DNA of 64,000 bases from Bacillota bacterium. GTDB taxonomy: Bacteria; Bacillota; Clostridia; Acetivibrionales; JAEXSP01. Positions 43,430-52,763 of this stretch are shown in pieces (positions within the stretch are counted from its first letter, which is position 1; each line of letters starts with the position of its first letter). The DNA is taken from assembly GCA_023453795.1 (NCBI GenBank), contig JAEXSP010000034.1, positions 248,001-312,000 on the forward strand, given 5' to 3'. Below the pieces are notes generated by a model. It was not told the origin of the DNA. It saw nothing but the letters and a program-made list of their open reading frames with translations, and did not search any database. A program made the translations under genes and the position numbers.

Positions 43430-44206
43430 ATGTATACAAAAATAGATTTGATCAATGATATTTCTACTATCGGGATAAAACCGGATGACACACTGCTGGT
43501 TCATTCCTCCATGAAGTCGGTCGGCAGAGTCGAGGGCGGAGCCGAAACTGTTCTGGATGCATTTATAGAGTACATGAAGCCGGGACTGCTGATATTTCCG
43601 ACCCATACATGGTCAAAGATCAATGAGGAGAATCCTGTTTATAATCCGATGACGGAACCCTCCTGTGTCGGCATACTTAGCAATCTGTTTCTTAAAAGGC
43701 CGGGAGTGATAAGATCCTTGAACCCGACTCACTCAGTAGCTGCCTTGGGAAAAGACGCTGAGGATTATGTCAGCGGGGAGGAGCGGTTGGAAACGCCATG
43801 TCCGCGTAACGGATGCTGGGGAAAGCTTTATGACAGGAAAGCCAAGATCCTTTTTCTTGGGTGCAGCCTCAAGAAAAATACATTCCTGCATGGAGTAGAG
43901 GAATGGAATCATGTTCCCGCAAGGCTGAAGGATAAACTAAGTAATCTTAAGATTGAATTACCGGACGGAAGAGTGATTGACCACCCAACATACTGCATTG
44001 TCTCAGACTATGACGTTTCAATAAATTTCGACAAGATGGAACCGGCATTTATTTATAAGGGCATAGCAAAGAAAGGGCAAATCGGTGCTGCTGAATGTGT
44101 ACTTTGTGATGCAGTAGGAATGGCAGACTTGGCAGCTTCATTTCTGGCGAGAAATAACAACCTCTTTGGAAATGACATTCCAGTTCCTGCTGAGTGGTAT
44201 GTTTAA
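43430..44206 (+). CDS. AAC(3)/YokD-family N-acetyltransferase
   Basis: 258 aa, Antibiotic_NAT fold. Motifs: DTLLVHSSMKSVG near the N-terminus, LLIFPTHTW, NPTHSVAALG and CPRNGCWGKLYD, then EEWNHVPARL. The family acetylates the 3-amino group of aminoglycosides with acetyl-CoA, although many chromosomal members have other or unknown substrates. AGGAG precedes the ATG. It lies between a Nudix gene and an iron-sulfur protein gene. Confidence 0.87.
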   Translation: MYTKIDLINDISTIGIKPDDTLLVHSSMKSVGRVEGGAETVLDAFIEYMKPGLLIFPTHTWSKINEENPVYNPMTEPSCVGILSNLFLKRPGVIRSLNPTHSVAALGKDAEDYVSGEERLETPCPRNGCWGKLYDRKAKILFLGCSLKKNTFLHGVEEWNHVPARLKDKLSNLKIELPDGRVIDHPTYCIVSDYDVSINFDKMEPAFIYKGIAKKGQIGAAECVLCDAVGMADLAASFLARNNNLFGNDIPVPAEWYV

Positions 44207-44250
44207 AATGGGCTGCAGAAATTGGCGGAGCTTGACAAGGAGGGTTGGTT

Positions 44251-44943
44251 ATGACGCTTAGCGAAGAAATAAAAGTAAAGCTCTTAGAAAGAGGGGCTTC
44301 AATTGTAGGGTTCGCAGATTTATCAGTAATACCGGAAAAGGATAGAAGCGGCTTCAAAAACGGAATAATATTAGGTATCGCTGTAAGGCCTGAAGTTATA
44401 CGGGGAATAGGCGATGGGCCGACGATGGAGTATTATAACGAATACAACAGAATTAACAAGCTATTGAATGAAATCGGTGAATATACTGAAAATCTCTTAA
44501 AAGAAAAAGGTTTTGGCGCATTGGCTAAGACGCAGAAGGTTGTAGTCGCAGATGAAAGCACATGGCGTACGGAATTGCCGCATAAAACGGTAGCCACGAG
44601 GGCAGGAATAGGCTGGATCGGAAAAAGTGCCTTACTGGTGACAGAAGAATTCGGATCTGCAGTTCGTATTACAAGTGTTCTTACAAATGCCGAACTTGAA
44701 ACAGGTCAGCCAATCAATGAATCCAAGTGCGGAACTTGTAATGCCTGCAAGGAGGTTTGTCCAGCAGGAGCAGTGTCTGGTGAGCTCTGGGATGTGAGTA
44801 AAGACAGGGATCAATTCTATAATGCTTTTGACTGTAGGAAAAAGGCACGTGAACGAAGTGCGGAAATAGGACTTGAAGTTACTCTGTGCGGACTGTGTAT
44901 TTTGCATTGCCCATGGACGCAGGCTTATTTGAAAAGGTTGTGA
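44251..44943 (+). CDS. QueG-like iron-sulfur protein
   Basis: 230 aa. The N-terminal half and the Fe-S part (CGTCNACKEVCPAGAV and CGLCILHCPW) match the pattern of epoxyqueuosine reductase-like 4Fe-4S double-cluster proteins, but it is much shorter than QueG (about 380 aa) and has no clear cobalamin-binding HEAT region. Start at ATG 44251 behind AAGGAGG; a TTG six bases upstream is inside the ribosome site. Activity unknown; probably a small redox protein. Confidence 0.8.
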   Translation: MTLSEEIKVKLLERGASIVGFADLSVIPEKDRSGFKNGIILGIAVRPEVIRGIGDGPTMEYYNEYNRINKLLNEIGEYTENLLKEKGFGALAKTQKVVVADESTWRTELPHKTVATRAGIGWIGKSALLVTEEFGSAVRITSVLTNAELETGQPINESKCGTCNACKEVCPAGAVSGELWDVSKDRDQFYNAFDCRKKARERSAEIGLEVTLCGLCILHCPWTQAYLKRL

Positions 44944-45010
44944 TAAAATCCTTCGTCCATCCGACCTTTTTGGAACGATAAGCCAATTTCAGTAAAGTGG
45001 TATATTGAAA

Positions 45011-46525
45011 ATGGACAGGATTAAAATAAGGAAAGCTGAAGCAGCAATAGATAAAGAAAGGTACAACGGAATGGACTCCAGGAAAAGAAATATAATTATA
45101 GCGCTTATGGTTGCAATGTTTCTGGGAGCAGTTGAAGGAACAGTTGTAACTACGGCGATTCCAACGATCGTAAAGGATTTGCAGGGATTTCAGGCTATCA
45201 GTCTGGTTTTTTCAGTTTATTTATTAGCTTCGGCTATTTCTACCCCTATCTACGGTAAACTGTCAGATTTGTACGGAAGAAAAAATATGCTTTCAATTGG
45301 GATAATCATATTTTTAGCCGGAAGCTTTTTGTGCGGCTTATCCCTAAATATGTACATGCTTATCGGGTTCCGTATTATACAAGGCATCGGCGCAGGCGCA
45401 ATTTTTACTGTGACGTTTACTATTGTCGGAGATGAATTTTCACTTGAGGAAAGACCGAAGGTTCAGGGAAGCATAGGTACGGTATGGGGGGTTGCAAGCC
45501 TTATGGGACCATTTATTGGAGGCCTGTTGATCGACGTGTTGTCCTGGCATTGGATATTTTTTATTAATATCCCTTTTGGAATATTATCAGTGATCCTTAT
45601 TCAAAAAAATCTTAATGAAAAATTTGAAAAAACAAAACATAAAATTGATTTTGCAGGGATTATTACTCTATCCCTTGCAATGGTTATATTTTTGAACATT
45701 TTTGTTTCAGGCGGAAGCAAACATAATCTGTTTATTGCAGTATCAGCGGCTATAACAATACTTTGTTTGATCGCATTCTATAAAATTGAACGAAAAGCAA
45801 AAGAGCCGATTATTCCTTTTGATATATTTACAAGGGCAAGTGTTATTGTCAACTTAATAAGCTTTCTGGCTTCTGCTGTTTTAATTGGCGCAGACGTTTA
45901 TTTGCCTATATATATACAAAACATATTGGGTTTTAGTCCAAAGATATCGGGGTTGGCATTAGCTCCAATGTCGGTTGCCTGGCTGATCGCTTCTGTGATT
46001 TTAGGCAAATGCATCTTGAAGTACAGTGCAAAAGCATCTTTGCTGGTATCTAATTCTATTATACTAGTTGGTACGCTTTTGCTGCTTACACTGGATATCA
46101 AATCTTCCTTGTTGTTTGTACTGATATATGTATCTATAATGGGATTCGGATTCGGCGGAGCCTTTACCATTTTGACGATCATCGTGCAGGAATCTGTGGA
46201 GTATAACAAAAGGGGGGCGGCAACTGCAGCAAATTCATTGCTCAGGACATTGGGGCAAACAATAGGAGTAAGCATATTTGGAGGCATCTTTAACTTTTAT
46301 ATTGTGAAATACTTCATGCAAAGGGGCATAAAAGGAGTGAATCCCGGCAATTTGTATAAGGCTTCCGCACACAGCACAGCTGTTACCGTTGACCAAATAA
46401 AGTATTCTTTGAACAGTTCTCTGCATATCCTGTTTATAATACTTATAGCAATCTCCATAACATCCTTGGTCTTGTCTATAGTGATGCCTAAAATATTAGG
46501 GAAAAGTAAACCGAAGGAAGCATAG
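45011..46525 (+). CDS. MFS multidrug transporter (DHA2/EmrB type)
   Basis: About 504 aa with fourteen membrane helices. Signatures: the motif A-like LSDLYGRKNML after helix 2, RIIQGIGAGAIF (motif B-like), GPFIGGLL in the conserved motif C region. It exports drugs or other small molecules in exchange for protons. A TTG at 45005 is another possible start, and ATG 45071 with AAAGG upstream may be the true start, since it falls closer to the first helix. It lies behind the AAC(3)-like and QueG-like genes. Confidence 0.88.
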   Translation: MDRIKIRKAEAAIDKERYNGMDSRKRNIIIALMVAMFLGAVEGTVVTTAIPTIVKDLQGFQAISLVFSVYLLASAISTPIYGKLSDLYGRKNMLSIGIIIFLAGSFLCGLSLNMYMLIGFRIIQGIGAGAIFTVTFTIVGDEFSLEERPKVQGSIGTVWGVASLMGPFIGGLLIDVLSWHWIFFINIPFGILSVILIQKNLNEKFEKTKHKIDFAGIITLSLAMVIFLNIFVSGGSKHNLFIAVSAAITILCLIAFYKIERKAKEPIIPFDIFTRASVIVNLISFLASAVLIGADVYLPIYIQNILGFSPKISGLALAPMSVAWLIASVILGKCILKYSAKASLLVSNSIILVGTLLLLTLDIKSSLLFVLIYVSIMGFGFGGAFTILTIIVQESVEYNKRGAATAANSLLRTLGQTIGVSIFGGIFNFYIVKYFMQRGIKGVNPGNLYKASAHSTAVTVDQIKYSLNSSLHILFIILIAISITSLVLSIVMPKILGKSKPKEA

Positions 46526-46543
46526 ATTTTACCTATCACGACC

Positions 46544-46684
46544 ATGATTCGGGAAAATGCAAACCGTATTTTAATACAAACAGTATCTAATTCAATTTTC
46601 CTTCTCCTTTCATTGATTCTGCAGATAATAGCGGGATTCTGTCTGTTAAGGCTTTATATTAGGTCAAATCATAAAGAAAATTAG
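46544..46684 (+). CDS. Possible 46-aa membrane peptide
   Basis: A short open frame between convergent genes encodes a peptide with one hydrophobic segment (SIFLLLSLILQIIAGFCLL) between charged ends. No ribosome site precedes it, so chance is likely in this AT-rich gap. Confidence 0.2.
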   Translation: MIRENANRILIQTVSNSIFLLLSLILQIIAGFCLLRLYIRSNHKEN

Positions 46685-46697
46685 TATTCTGAAAGCC

Positions 46698-48725
46698 TTA
46701 TTTGATCAACAGCTTCTGTCCTATTTGCAGGTTATTTGGATTTACCTTGTTATTCATTTCTATTAGTTCGGGCAGCACATTGTAATAGTTTGATATCTTC
46801 CATATGGAATCCCCAGGCACTACTACATGGATGACCTTAACAGGCTGTTTGGACAACGTGGGTATAACAAGTCTCTGCCCGGGCGTTAGACTGCCGGGGT
46901 TGGTCAGTTTGTTATACTTGATAATCAATTGCATGGTTGTGCCGAATTTTGCTGCAATCGTATAGACCGTATCCCCTGATTTGACCGTATAATTTTCCGG
47001 AACTGCGACTGTAACCAGGACGGGGTTTGAGTAAACCGACATTGCGCCTGCCGGAACATATCCTGTTACATAACCGGGGGTGCCTGAAAGGTAGCTTATT
47101 CGCAGCCAATTTCCCGACTCGCCGAGTATATACAGATTTGCCCCGGTTGGAATCGTCCTGATAATGCCGTATTGAGCCCCCGGACCGCTTCTCAAAGGGA
47201 CATCGGAAAGTGCGACAGCTATTATGTTTCCGACTGTTACTGCTGCTGACGGATATTCATAGTAAGCCGAATTGCCTGCCAGGTCTTTTAACAAAAAAGC
47301 AAAGTGATATCTTCCGTATGGAACCGGTTTCCCGAGGTCATCCCGTGCATCCCAGAAGCGGTATCCCGTGCCGGAGGATAAGTTTGCAGCAGGGTAACTG
47401 CGCACTGTCTGTCCGCTTGAGTTTATTACCTGCATTTGGACGCTTTCATTTTCCGACAGCATTATTCTTATTGTCGTTTGGGTATAACCCGCTTCGTACG
47501 GAGATATCCGTTCAGGGTTTATTGATTGGATGCCGACAAAAGGTTTGTCAGAAACCGTTCCCTGAACATAAGGGACAAAAGTAGTCAGGCCTTTTGTTGT
47601 TAATGCTGCCAGAGTTTTTTCCGCTGCTGCAACAGGGTATGTATCCAGGTTGTTGTTATTGAACTGAGAGAGCAATGCCCCTGAAGTTGCATCGATAATT
47701 TTGATTTTGCTGTTGTTATTAACGATTATTGTATTGCTTGCTGCTATCAGCACGCCTGAACTCTGCGTAAGGGCTCCCTGGGCTCCAAGGTTGGCAAACC
47801 TTACGCTCCAACGTAGTGCTCCTGTATCCTTATTTATTGAAAGCATATACCCGGCGTTATCTATTGCGATAACCGAATCCGAACTGACAGAAAATCGGTT
47901 AAGGATGTCTGAGTATCCCAACCTTGTGCCGATATTGAATGTCCAAATACGTTTTCCGGTCAGAGCGTCAAAAGCCCCAATGATATACTGCCTGACATTA
48001 TTGCTGCTCAAAGGCTCATAGTCCAGATAAACCTTCCCTCCTGAGTATATCGGAAGGTGAGAGGAGGGTACGGCATACGAACCTAAACCGGCAATCCATT
48101 GAAGGCGCCCAGCTGAGGGGTCTAGCGAATATAGCTGCAAAAGCGGATTTGAAGTATCGTTCCATATAGTGAAATAAAGCTTTCCGCCGCCTGCGGCAAT
48201 ACTTCCGATCTTATCTGAACTTCTTCCCAGCAGGAGTCTGTTAAGCTCATTACCGTTTGAAGCATCGAGAATCACCAAGGAAGGCTGTGAATTTACTCCC
48301 GGTACGGTATAGAATATCCTTGAGCCGTCATAATTGAAGCTTGACGCATTATCTTTTTTGACCCAATTGACGGTCGGGCTTGTCATGGAATCAGTCAAGG
48401 CGGTTATGCCCGAGGATGTCAACAAATACACTCTGCCGCTGACGGCAATTATTGAATTGATAACATCATTTGCACTGCTTGTCGAGAATCTCCACTTCAG
48501 ATTTCCGCTTTTCAGGTCAAGTGCAAATACTGTATTGCCTTGCACTTTGCCCACCACATAGATGGTGCCGCTTGAAACCGCGATGGCAGCAGAGACATTT
48601 GCAAAATAGCCGCTGTTCCGGATCATATTTGCAGGAAAAACATCCGGCGTTGAAAAGGTATTCGAGTTGTTACCTGAATAAATAGGCCATTCGGATATCT
48701 CCCTTGAATAATAATCGATAAGCAT
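46698..48725 (-). CDS. PQQ-propeller, FlgD-Ig, SH3 and LysM protein
   Basis: 675 aa. Residues about 30-400 form a PQQ-type beta-propeller (repeats such as GTIYVVGKVQGNTVFALDLKSG and LKWRF). Next comes a FlgD-like Ig domain (about 410-500; PVPYGRYHFAFLLKD), a bacterial SH3 domain (about 500-560; VPLRSGPGAQYGIIRT), and two LysM domains (about 575-620 and 630-675). No signal peptide is present, so it is not exported by Sec; LysM proteins without one in spore-formers include coat proteins such as SafA and SpoVID. A spore-coat role is an inference. RBS AGGAGTG precedes the ATG. Confidence 0.85.
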   Translation of the reverse strand: MLIDYYSREISEWPIYSGNNSNTFSTPDVFPANMIRNSGYFANVSAAIAVSSGTIYVVGKVQGNTVFALDLKSGNLKWRFSTSSANDVINSIIAVSGRVYLLTSSGITALTDSMTSPTVNWVKKDNASSFNYDGSRIFYTVPGVNSQPSLVILDASNGNELNRLLLGRSSDKIGSIAAGGGKLYFTIWNDTSNPLLQLYSLDPSAGRLQWIAGLGSYAVPSSHLPIYSGGKVYLDYEPLSSNNVRQYIIGAFDALTGKRIWTFNIGTRLGYSDILNRFSVSSDSVIAIDNAGYMLSINKDTGALRWSVRFANLGAQGALTQSSGVLIAASNTIIVNNNSKIKIIDATSGALLSQFNNNNLDTYPVAAAEKTLAALTTKGLTTFVPYVQGTVSDKPFVGIQSINPERISPYEAGYTQTTIRIMLSENESVQMQVINSSGQTVRSYPAANLSSGTGYRFWDARDDLGKPVPYGRYHFAFLLKDLAGNSAYYEYPSAAVTVGNIIAVALSDVPLRSGPGAQYGIIRTIPTGANLYILGESGNWLRISYLSGTPGYVTGYVPAGAMSVYSNPVLVTVAVPENYTVKSGDTVYTIAAKFGTTMQLIIKYNKLTNPGSLTPGQRLVIPTLSKQPVKVIHVVVPGDSIWKISNYYNVLPELIEMNNKVNPNNLQIGQKLLIK

Positions 48726-48897
48726 TATATATCACTCCTGAATACACAAAAGCAAAAAACGTCCTGCAATCATAATATGAAAAAACCAGGTTCTTAGTAA
48801 CACAAATTTACAGCAGATTATTCCGCATTCAGGCCATGTGTGGTAAAATAAGCAGCAAAAGGTGTCATTTCAAAGTGATTCTTAATTTCCTTTTAAA

Positions 48898-48925
48898 TTG
48901 ATTCAATTAACATGTGTGTTAAGAT
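48898..48925 (+). promoter_or_regulatory. Candidate promoter of the two-component operon
   Basis: TTGATT (48898-48903), 16 bp, TAAGAT (48920-48925), 41 bp before the histidine kinase start. Confidence 0.45.
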
Positions 48926-48965
48926 TTTGGTTTGCCGGGGAAATTTTACTTAAGCGGGTGTATCA

Positions 48966-50150
48966 ATGAGGGACAAGATAAAGGACAAGATCATATTCAT
49001 ACAATACCTTGCACTGGCAATAACTTTAGCAGTAATGATTGTCCGTAACATAGAGCGTTCCCGGTTCTGGCTGATGATCCTTCTGACTGCTTTTTTTCTT
49101 TTTTCCTTTTCGATAAGAAACCTTTTTCTTTACAGCTTTGACAAGTACGGCAAGCTGTGCAGATTGATGGTTTTGGCGGACATCGTAACGATTTTTGTTA
49201 TAACCTGTCTTGATGCAGGAGGCAGTTCAATCGTGTTATACTATGTATTAATATCGGATGCTTCAATAAGCTTCTCGGCAGCAGCCGGTTTCTTTACGGC
49301 TATTCTTGCTTACTTTGGGTATTTAATCAATGTGATGACAAATAACAAAAGCGGTACGGCTTTGGAATTCACAACAGCAATGCTGAAAGGCTTGGTGCCG
49401 TTTATGGCTATTTATGCATTTCTGTATGTAGTCAAATATATCATGAAGCAGAATGAAACTATTGATGCCATGCTGAAAAAGCTTACCGAGAAAACACTTG
49501 AACAGGATTTGACCCTTCAGGAGCTGAGGGAAGCATATGAAAAGCAGGAGGATATAACTATCCTGAAGGAAAGGAACAAGATTGCGAGAGAAATTCATGA
49601 TACACTGGGGCATACTCTTACGACAGTACTGGTGGAAACTGAAGCAGGCAAGATTTTGGTCGGCAGGGATAAAAGCAAGGCTATGGAAAAGTTCGAGCTT
49701 GCACAGGAGCAGCTGAGAAAAGGCCTTGACGACCTGAGGCTTTCAGTGCGGATTCTCGATAAAGGCGATGAACTTGTGGATTTCAAGACATCCTTGGAGA
49801 CACTGATAAAGGATACCGAAAAGCATACAGGTGTAATTATAAAGCACGAAATAAGCCTTGCCAAAGAATTGGATAAAGCTCTGAAAAAGGCTTTATACAG
49901 AGCTTTGCAGGAAGGTATTACAAATGGGATCAAGCATGGCGGAAGTACGGCCTTTGTTTTCAAGCTGCATGAAGCGGAGAACGGAATAGAATTCCTCCTG
50001 CAGGATAACGGAAAAGGCTGCTCGGCTGTAATACCCGGCTTTGGGCTCAGAGCCATGCAGGAAAGACTTAAGGAATTGGGCGGTTCTGTGGATTTTGAAT
50101 CCGAACCGGATGAGGGTTTCACATTGAAAATAGATATCAGGCAGATTTGA
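48966..50150 (+). CDS. Histidine kinase (HisKA_3, LiaS/DesK type)
   Basis: 394 aa. About five N-terminal membrane helices with very short loops (so an intramembrane sensor), a coiled coil (about 165-205), HisKA_3 dimerisation motif REIHDTLGHTL with the phospho-acceptor His, and a HATPase domain (GITNGIKHGG, DNGKGC, GFGLRAMQERL). LiaS-type kinases of this layout sense cell-envelope stress. It overlaps almost with the following response regulator gene. Confidence 0.92.
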   Translation: MRDKIKDKIIFIQYLALAITLAVMIVRNIERSRFWLMILLTAFFLFSFSIRNLFLYSFDKYGKLCRLMVLADIVTIFVITCLDAGGSSIVLYYVLISDASISFSAAAGFFTAILAYFGYLINVMTNNKSGTALEFTTAMLKGLVPFMAIYAFLYVVKYIMKQNETIDAMLKKLTEKTLEQDLTLQELREAYEKQEDITILKERNKIAREIHDTLGHTLTTVLVETEAGKILVGRDKSKAMEKFELAQEQLRKGLDDLRLSVRILDKGDELVDFKTSLETLIKDTEKHTGVIIKHEISLAKELDKALKKALYRALQEGITNGIKHGGSTAFVFKLHEAENGIEFLLQDNGKGCSAVIPGFGLRAMQERLKELGGSVDFESEPDEGFTLKIDIRQI

Positions 50151-50173
50151 AATCGACTGGAAGGAAGTTGCTT

Positions 50174-50812
50174 ATGGGCAGGATAAAAATAGCTATTGCC
50201 GATGATCAGGTGCTTATGCTGGATGGAATTAAAATCATTCTGGAGTCTGAAGATGATTTTGAGGTCATTGCTGTTGCAAGGGATGGAAAGGAAACGATTG
50301 AAAAGATTAAAGAAAATAAGCCTGATGTAGTGCTGCTTGACATTCGTATGCCCGTCATGAACGGTGTCGAATGCACGAAGCTGATCAAAGAGCTCTATCC
50401 CGAAATAGTGGTGCTGATCCTTACAACCTTCGACGATGAGGAATATATTGTAGATGCCCTGAGATACGGGGCAAGCGGTTATTTGTTAAAAGACATAACC
50501 AAGGATAAACTCATACAGACAATAAAAGAAGCTTGCAAGGGAGAATTGATCATGCCGTCTAAAGTGGCTGTAAAGCTGGCACAGAGGGTTGCGAATCAAG
50601 ATAGTGCTGCCCGGGAGATCTTTGATTTTAATGCAAGGGAAAGAGAAATTGCTGTTCTTCTAGCACAGGGCTTTACAAACAAGCAGATAGCGACGGCTCT
50701 GTCTTTTTCAGAGGGAACCGTTAAGAATACAGTAAGCTCGATTTACAGCAAAATCGACATTTATGACAGGACAACGGCTGCACTGTACTTGAAAGAGCAC
50801 GGGATCAAGTAA
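50174..50812 (+). CDS. NarL/LuxR-family response regulator
   Basis: 212 aa. Receiver domain with D56 (VVLLDIRMP) and conserved Lys in YLLKDI, then a LuxR-type helix-turn-helix (LAQGFTNKQIATALSFSEGTVKNTV). The ATG at 50174 has AAGGAAG upstream; it begins 23 bp after the kinase stop. It is the partner of the kinase and likely switches on the ABC exporter genes downstream. Confidence 0.93.
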   Translation: MGRIKIAIADDQVLMLDGIKIILESEDDFEVIAVARDGKETIEKIKENKPDVVLLDIRMPVMNGVECTKLIKELYPEIVVLILTTFDDEEYIVDALRYGASGYLLKDITKDKLIQTIKEACKGELIMPSKVAVKLAQRVANQDSAAREIFDFNAREREIAVLLAQGFTNKQIATALSFSEGTVKNTVSSIYSKIDIYDRTTAALYLKEHGIK

Positions 50813-50834
50813 AAGGATTGATGCCGGATTTATT

Positions 50835-50874
50835 ACCATGGTCATTTATTTAGTGACCGTGGTTATTTATTTTA
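50835..50874 (+). terminator. Hairpin between regulator and ABC genes
   Basis: ACCATGGTCA pairs with TGACCGTGGT (one G-T), loop TTTATTTAG, then TATTTATTTTAT. The T-run is interrupted, so readthrough into the ABC genes is possible. Confidence 0.65.
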
Positions 50875-50959
50875 TCCGGTCTTAAGTGCTAGAATCTAGA
50901 TTAGGGTGAACAAACTACCAGCAGCTGCAACGTATAAACTACTTAACGGAGGCAAAAAT

Positions 50960-52081
50960 ATGAAACCTCTTTCGGTTATATATTATGCTTTGAAAAACAG
51001 AAGAAAGGTAATCTCTATGGCTGTTTCAATAGGGTTCAGTGTTGCACTGATATATTCTCTTCACTTTATTACGGATGAGGTTATTCATGCAAACGACCTG
51101 ACGGGTTTGAATCCGCTGACCCATTACTCGGAAGTATGGGGATCGGAGGATGGGGGAACAATAAACCCGATCATCCGTCAGATTATTAAAAATCCTGATA
51201 CTGATCGTACAATCCCGGTGAACAGACAACAAATCTTCTACATATCAGCCGTAGGCGGAAAATATTCCGTTGGAGTGTATTCACTTAAAAAAACGGATAT
51301 GAAATATTACATGAACAGGCTGAAAATCAAGCTTATTAAGGGACGGCTTCCGATTGACGGCAAAAAAGAAACTGTTTTGGATTACAGGCTGGCTAAAAAC
51401 AAAGGACTTCATATTGGAGACCGGATCGGTTATTCTGCGGATAAAAAAGAACTTCAGATTAAAGGTTCATATAGAATCGTAGGTTTTTTAGGCGGTGAAA
51501 GTATTTCAATGCTCATTCCGGAACAGAAGGTACCGCTAAAGCCCAATGAAATACTTGTCTTTCATAAGCAAGGACGGCTTTTGCAGTCTAACAGTTTTCT
51601 TGAGAGCCTGCCGAAAAATCAGGTGAATGTATCAACATACAATTTGGTTATGAATGCTCTGGAAAAGGATTCAAAGGACTTGAAAAAGCTTATGAATATT
51701 ACCGTGGTGATGCTGATAGCCATATTGTCCATATCTATGGGAAATGCAAGCTATATCAACATATTTCAAAGGAGGTATGAGTTTGGACTGTTGAATTCCG
51801 TCGGCTATTCACCTGTTTACATCCTTGGGAAAGCATTCTTTGAGATCGCTTTCCTGAACTTTGCAGGCTATCTGGCAGGAGTGATTTTAACAATGTTTAT
51901 TGCCGGTCTCCAATACTTTTTCCTTTTTGAACCTAATGGACTTGTTCTAAGGATTCTTATTCCGGAAGCAATGTTACAAACAATTGCCGTACCGGTATTT
52001 ACTACGCTGTTCAGCATTATTCCGGTCAGCCGGATGATGAAAAAGATTGATCCGATCAGTATTATAGAGGGAGTTGAATGA
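50960..52081 (+). CDS. ABC exporter permease 1 (FtsX/MacB type)
   Basis: 373 aa. One N-terminal membrane helix, a long extracellular domain (about 55-235) and three C-terminal helices, the FtsX/MacB layout. The ATG at 50960 follows AACGGAGGC and replaces an earlier in-frame start without a ribosome site. Paralogous to the gene at 52764. Together with the ATPase it would form a mechanotransmission-type exporter for peptides or lipids, as in lantibiotic and bacitracin systems (substrate unknown). Confidence 0.85.
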   Translation: MKPLSVIYYALKNRRKVISMAVSIGFSVALIYSLHFITDEVIHANDLTGLNPLTHYSEVWGSEDGGTINPIIRQIIKNPDTDRTIPVNRQQIFYISAVGGKYSVGVYSLKKTDMKYYMNRLKIKLIKGRLPIDGKKETVLDYRLAKNKGLHIGDRIGYSADKKELQIKGSYRIVGFLGGESISMLIPEQKVPLKPNEILVFHKQGRLLQSNSFLESLPKNQVNVSTYNLVMNALEKDSKDLKKLMNITVVMLIAILSISMGNASYINIFQRRYEFGLLNSVGYSPVYILGKAFFEIAFLNFAGYLAGVILTMFIAGLQYFFLFEPNGLVLRILIPEAMLQTIAVPVFTTLFSIIPVSRMMKKIDPISIIEGVE

Positions 52082-52082
52082 T

Positions 52083-52760
52083 ATGCTGCTGGAATGCCGG
52101 AAATTAAGCCTTGTTTATGATCAAGGCAAGGAAATGCAGACGTATGCCCTGAAAAATGTGAATCTTACCATTGAGGGCAACAGGATGATAGGTATCATCG
52201 GACCATCAGGGAGCGGAAAAAGCTCACTGCTTTATTCTCTTGCGGGGCTAAAGGTTCCGACGGCCGGTTTTGTTAAATATAACGGACAAAACCTGAGTGA
52301 AATGAAAACTATGGACAAAGCGAAAATAAGAAAAAAAGACTTTGGTTTTATCTTTCAGAGGAACTTTTTGATAGAATACATGGACGTTCTGAGAAATGTA
52401 CTGGTTACGGTAAATGATTATTCAGAAAAGAACAGGGAAAGAGCTTTTATATTACTGGAAAAGCTTGGCATAGAACATCTTGCAAAGAAAAAGCCATTTA
52501 TGCTTTCGGGCGGCCAGAGACAGAGAGTTTCTATTGCAAGAGCACTTATGAATGAACCGAAAGTCATCTTTGCAGATGAATTGACGGCATCTCTGGACCA
52601 TGCAAGTGCAAATGAGGTCATGAACCTTCTGGCCGAATATAAGAAAAAGGCATTAGTACTTGTTGTTACTCATGATCAGTCTATTCTTGAAGATGCAGAC
52701 GAAATCATAGAAATCTGGGATGGCTCAATCAAGGGAATCAAAAGCGGAAAGCAGGTGTGA
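52083..52760 (+). CDS. ABC transporter ATPase (MacB/LolD type)
   Basis: 225 aa. Walker A GPSGSGKSS, Q-loop FIFQRN, signature LSGGQRQR, Walker B FADEL with the catalytic Glu, and H-loop VTHDQS. Start ATG 52083 lies 1 bp beyond the stop of permease 1, with GAGGGAG upstream. It energises the two permeases that flank it. Confidence 0.93.
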   Translation: MLLECRKLSLVYDQGKEMQTYALKNVNLTIEGNRMIGIIGPSGSGKSSLLYSLAGLKVPTAGFVKYNGQNLSEMKTMDKAKIRKKDFGFIFQRNFLIEYMDVLRNVLVTVNDYSEKNRERAFILLEKLGIEHLAKKKPFMLSGGQRQRVSIARALMNEPKVIFADELTASLDHASANEVMNLLAEYKKKALVLVVTHDQSILEDADEIIEIWDGSIKGIKSGKQV

Positions 52761-52763
52761 CCG

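Noticed and set aside
44251..44943. Assignment as queG
   Set aside because: Too short and without the cobalamin/HEAT part of QueG; only Fe-S similarity is supported.
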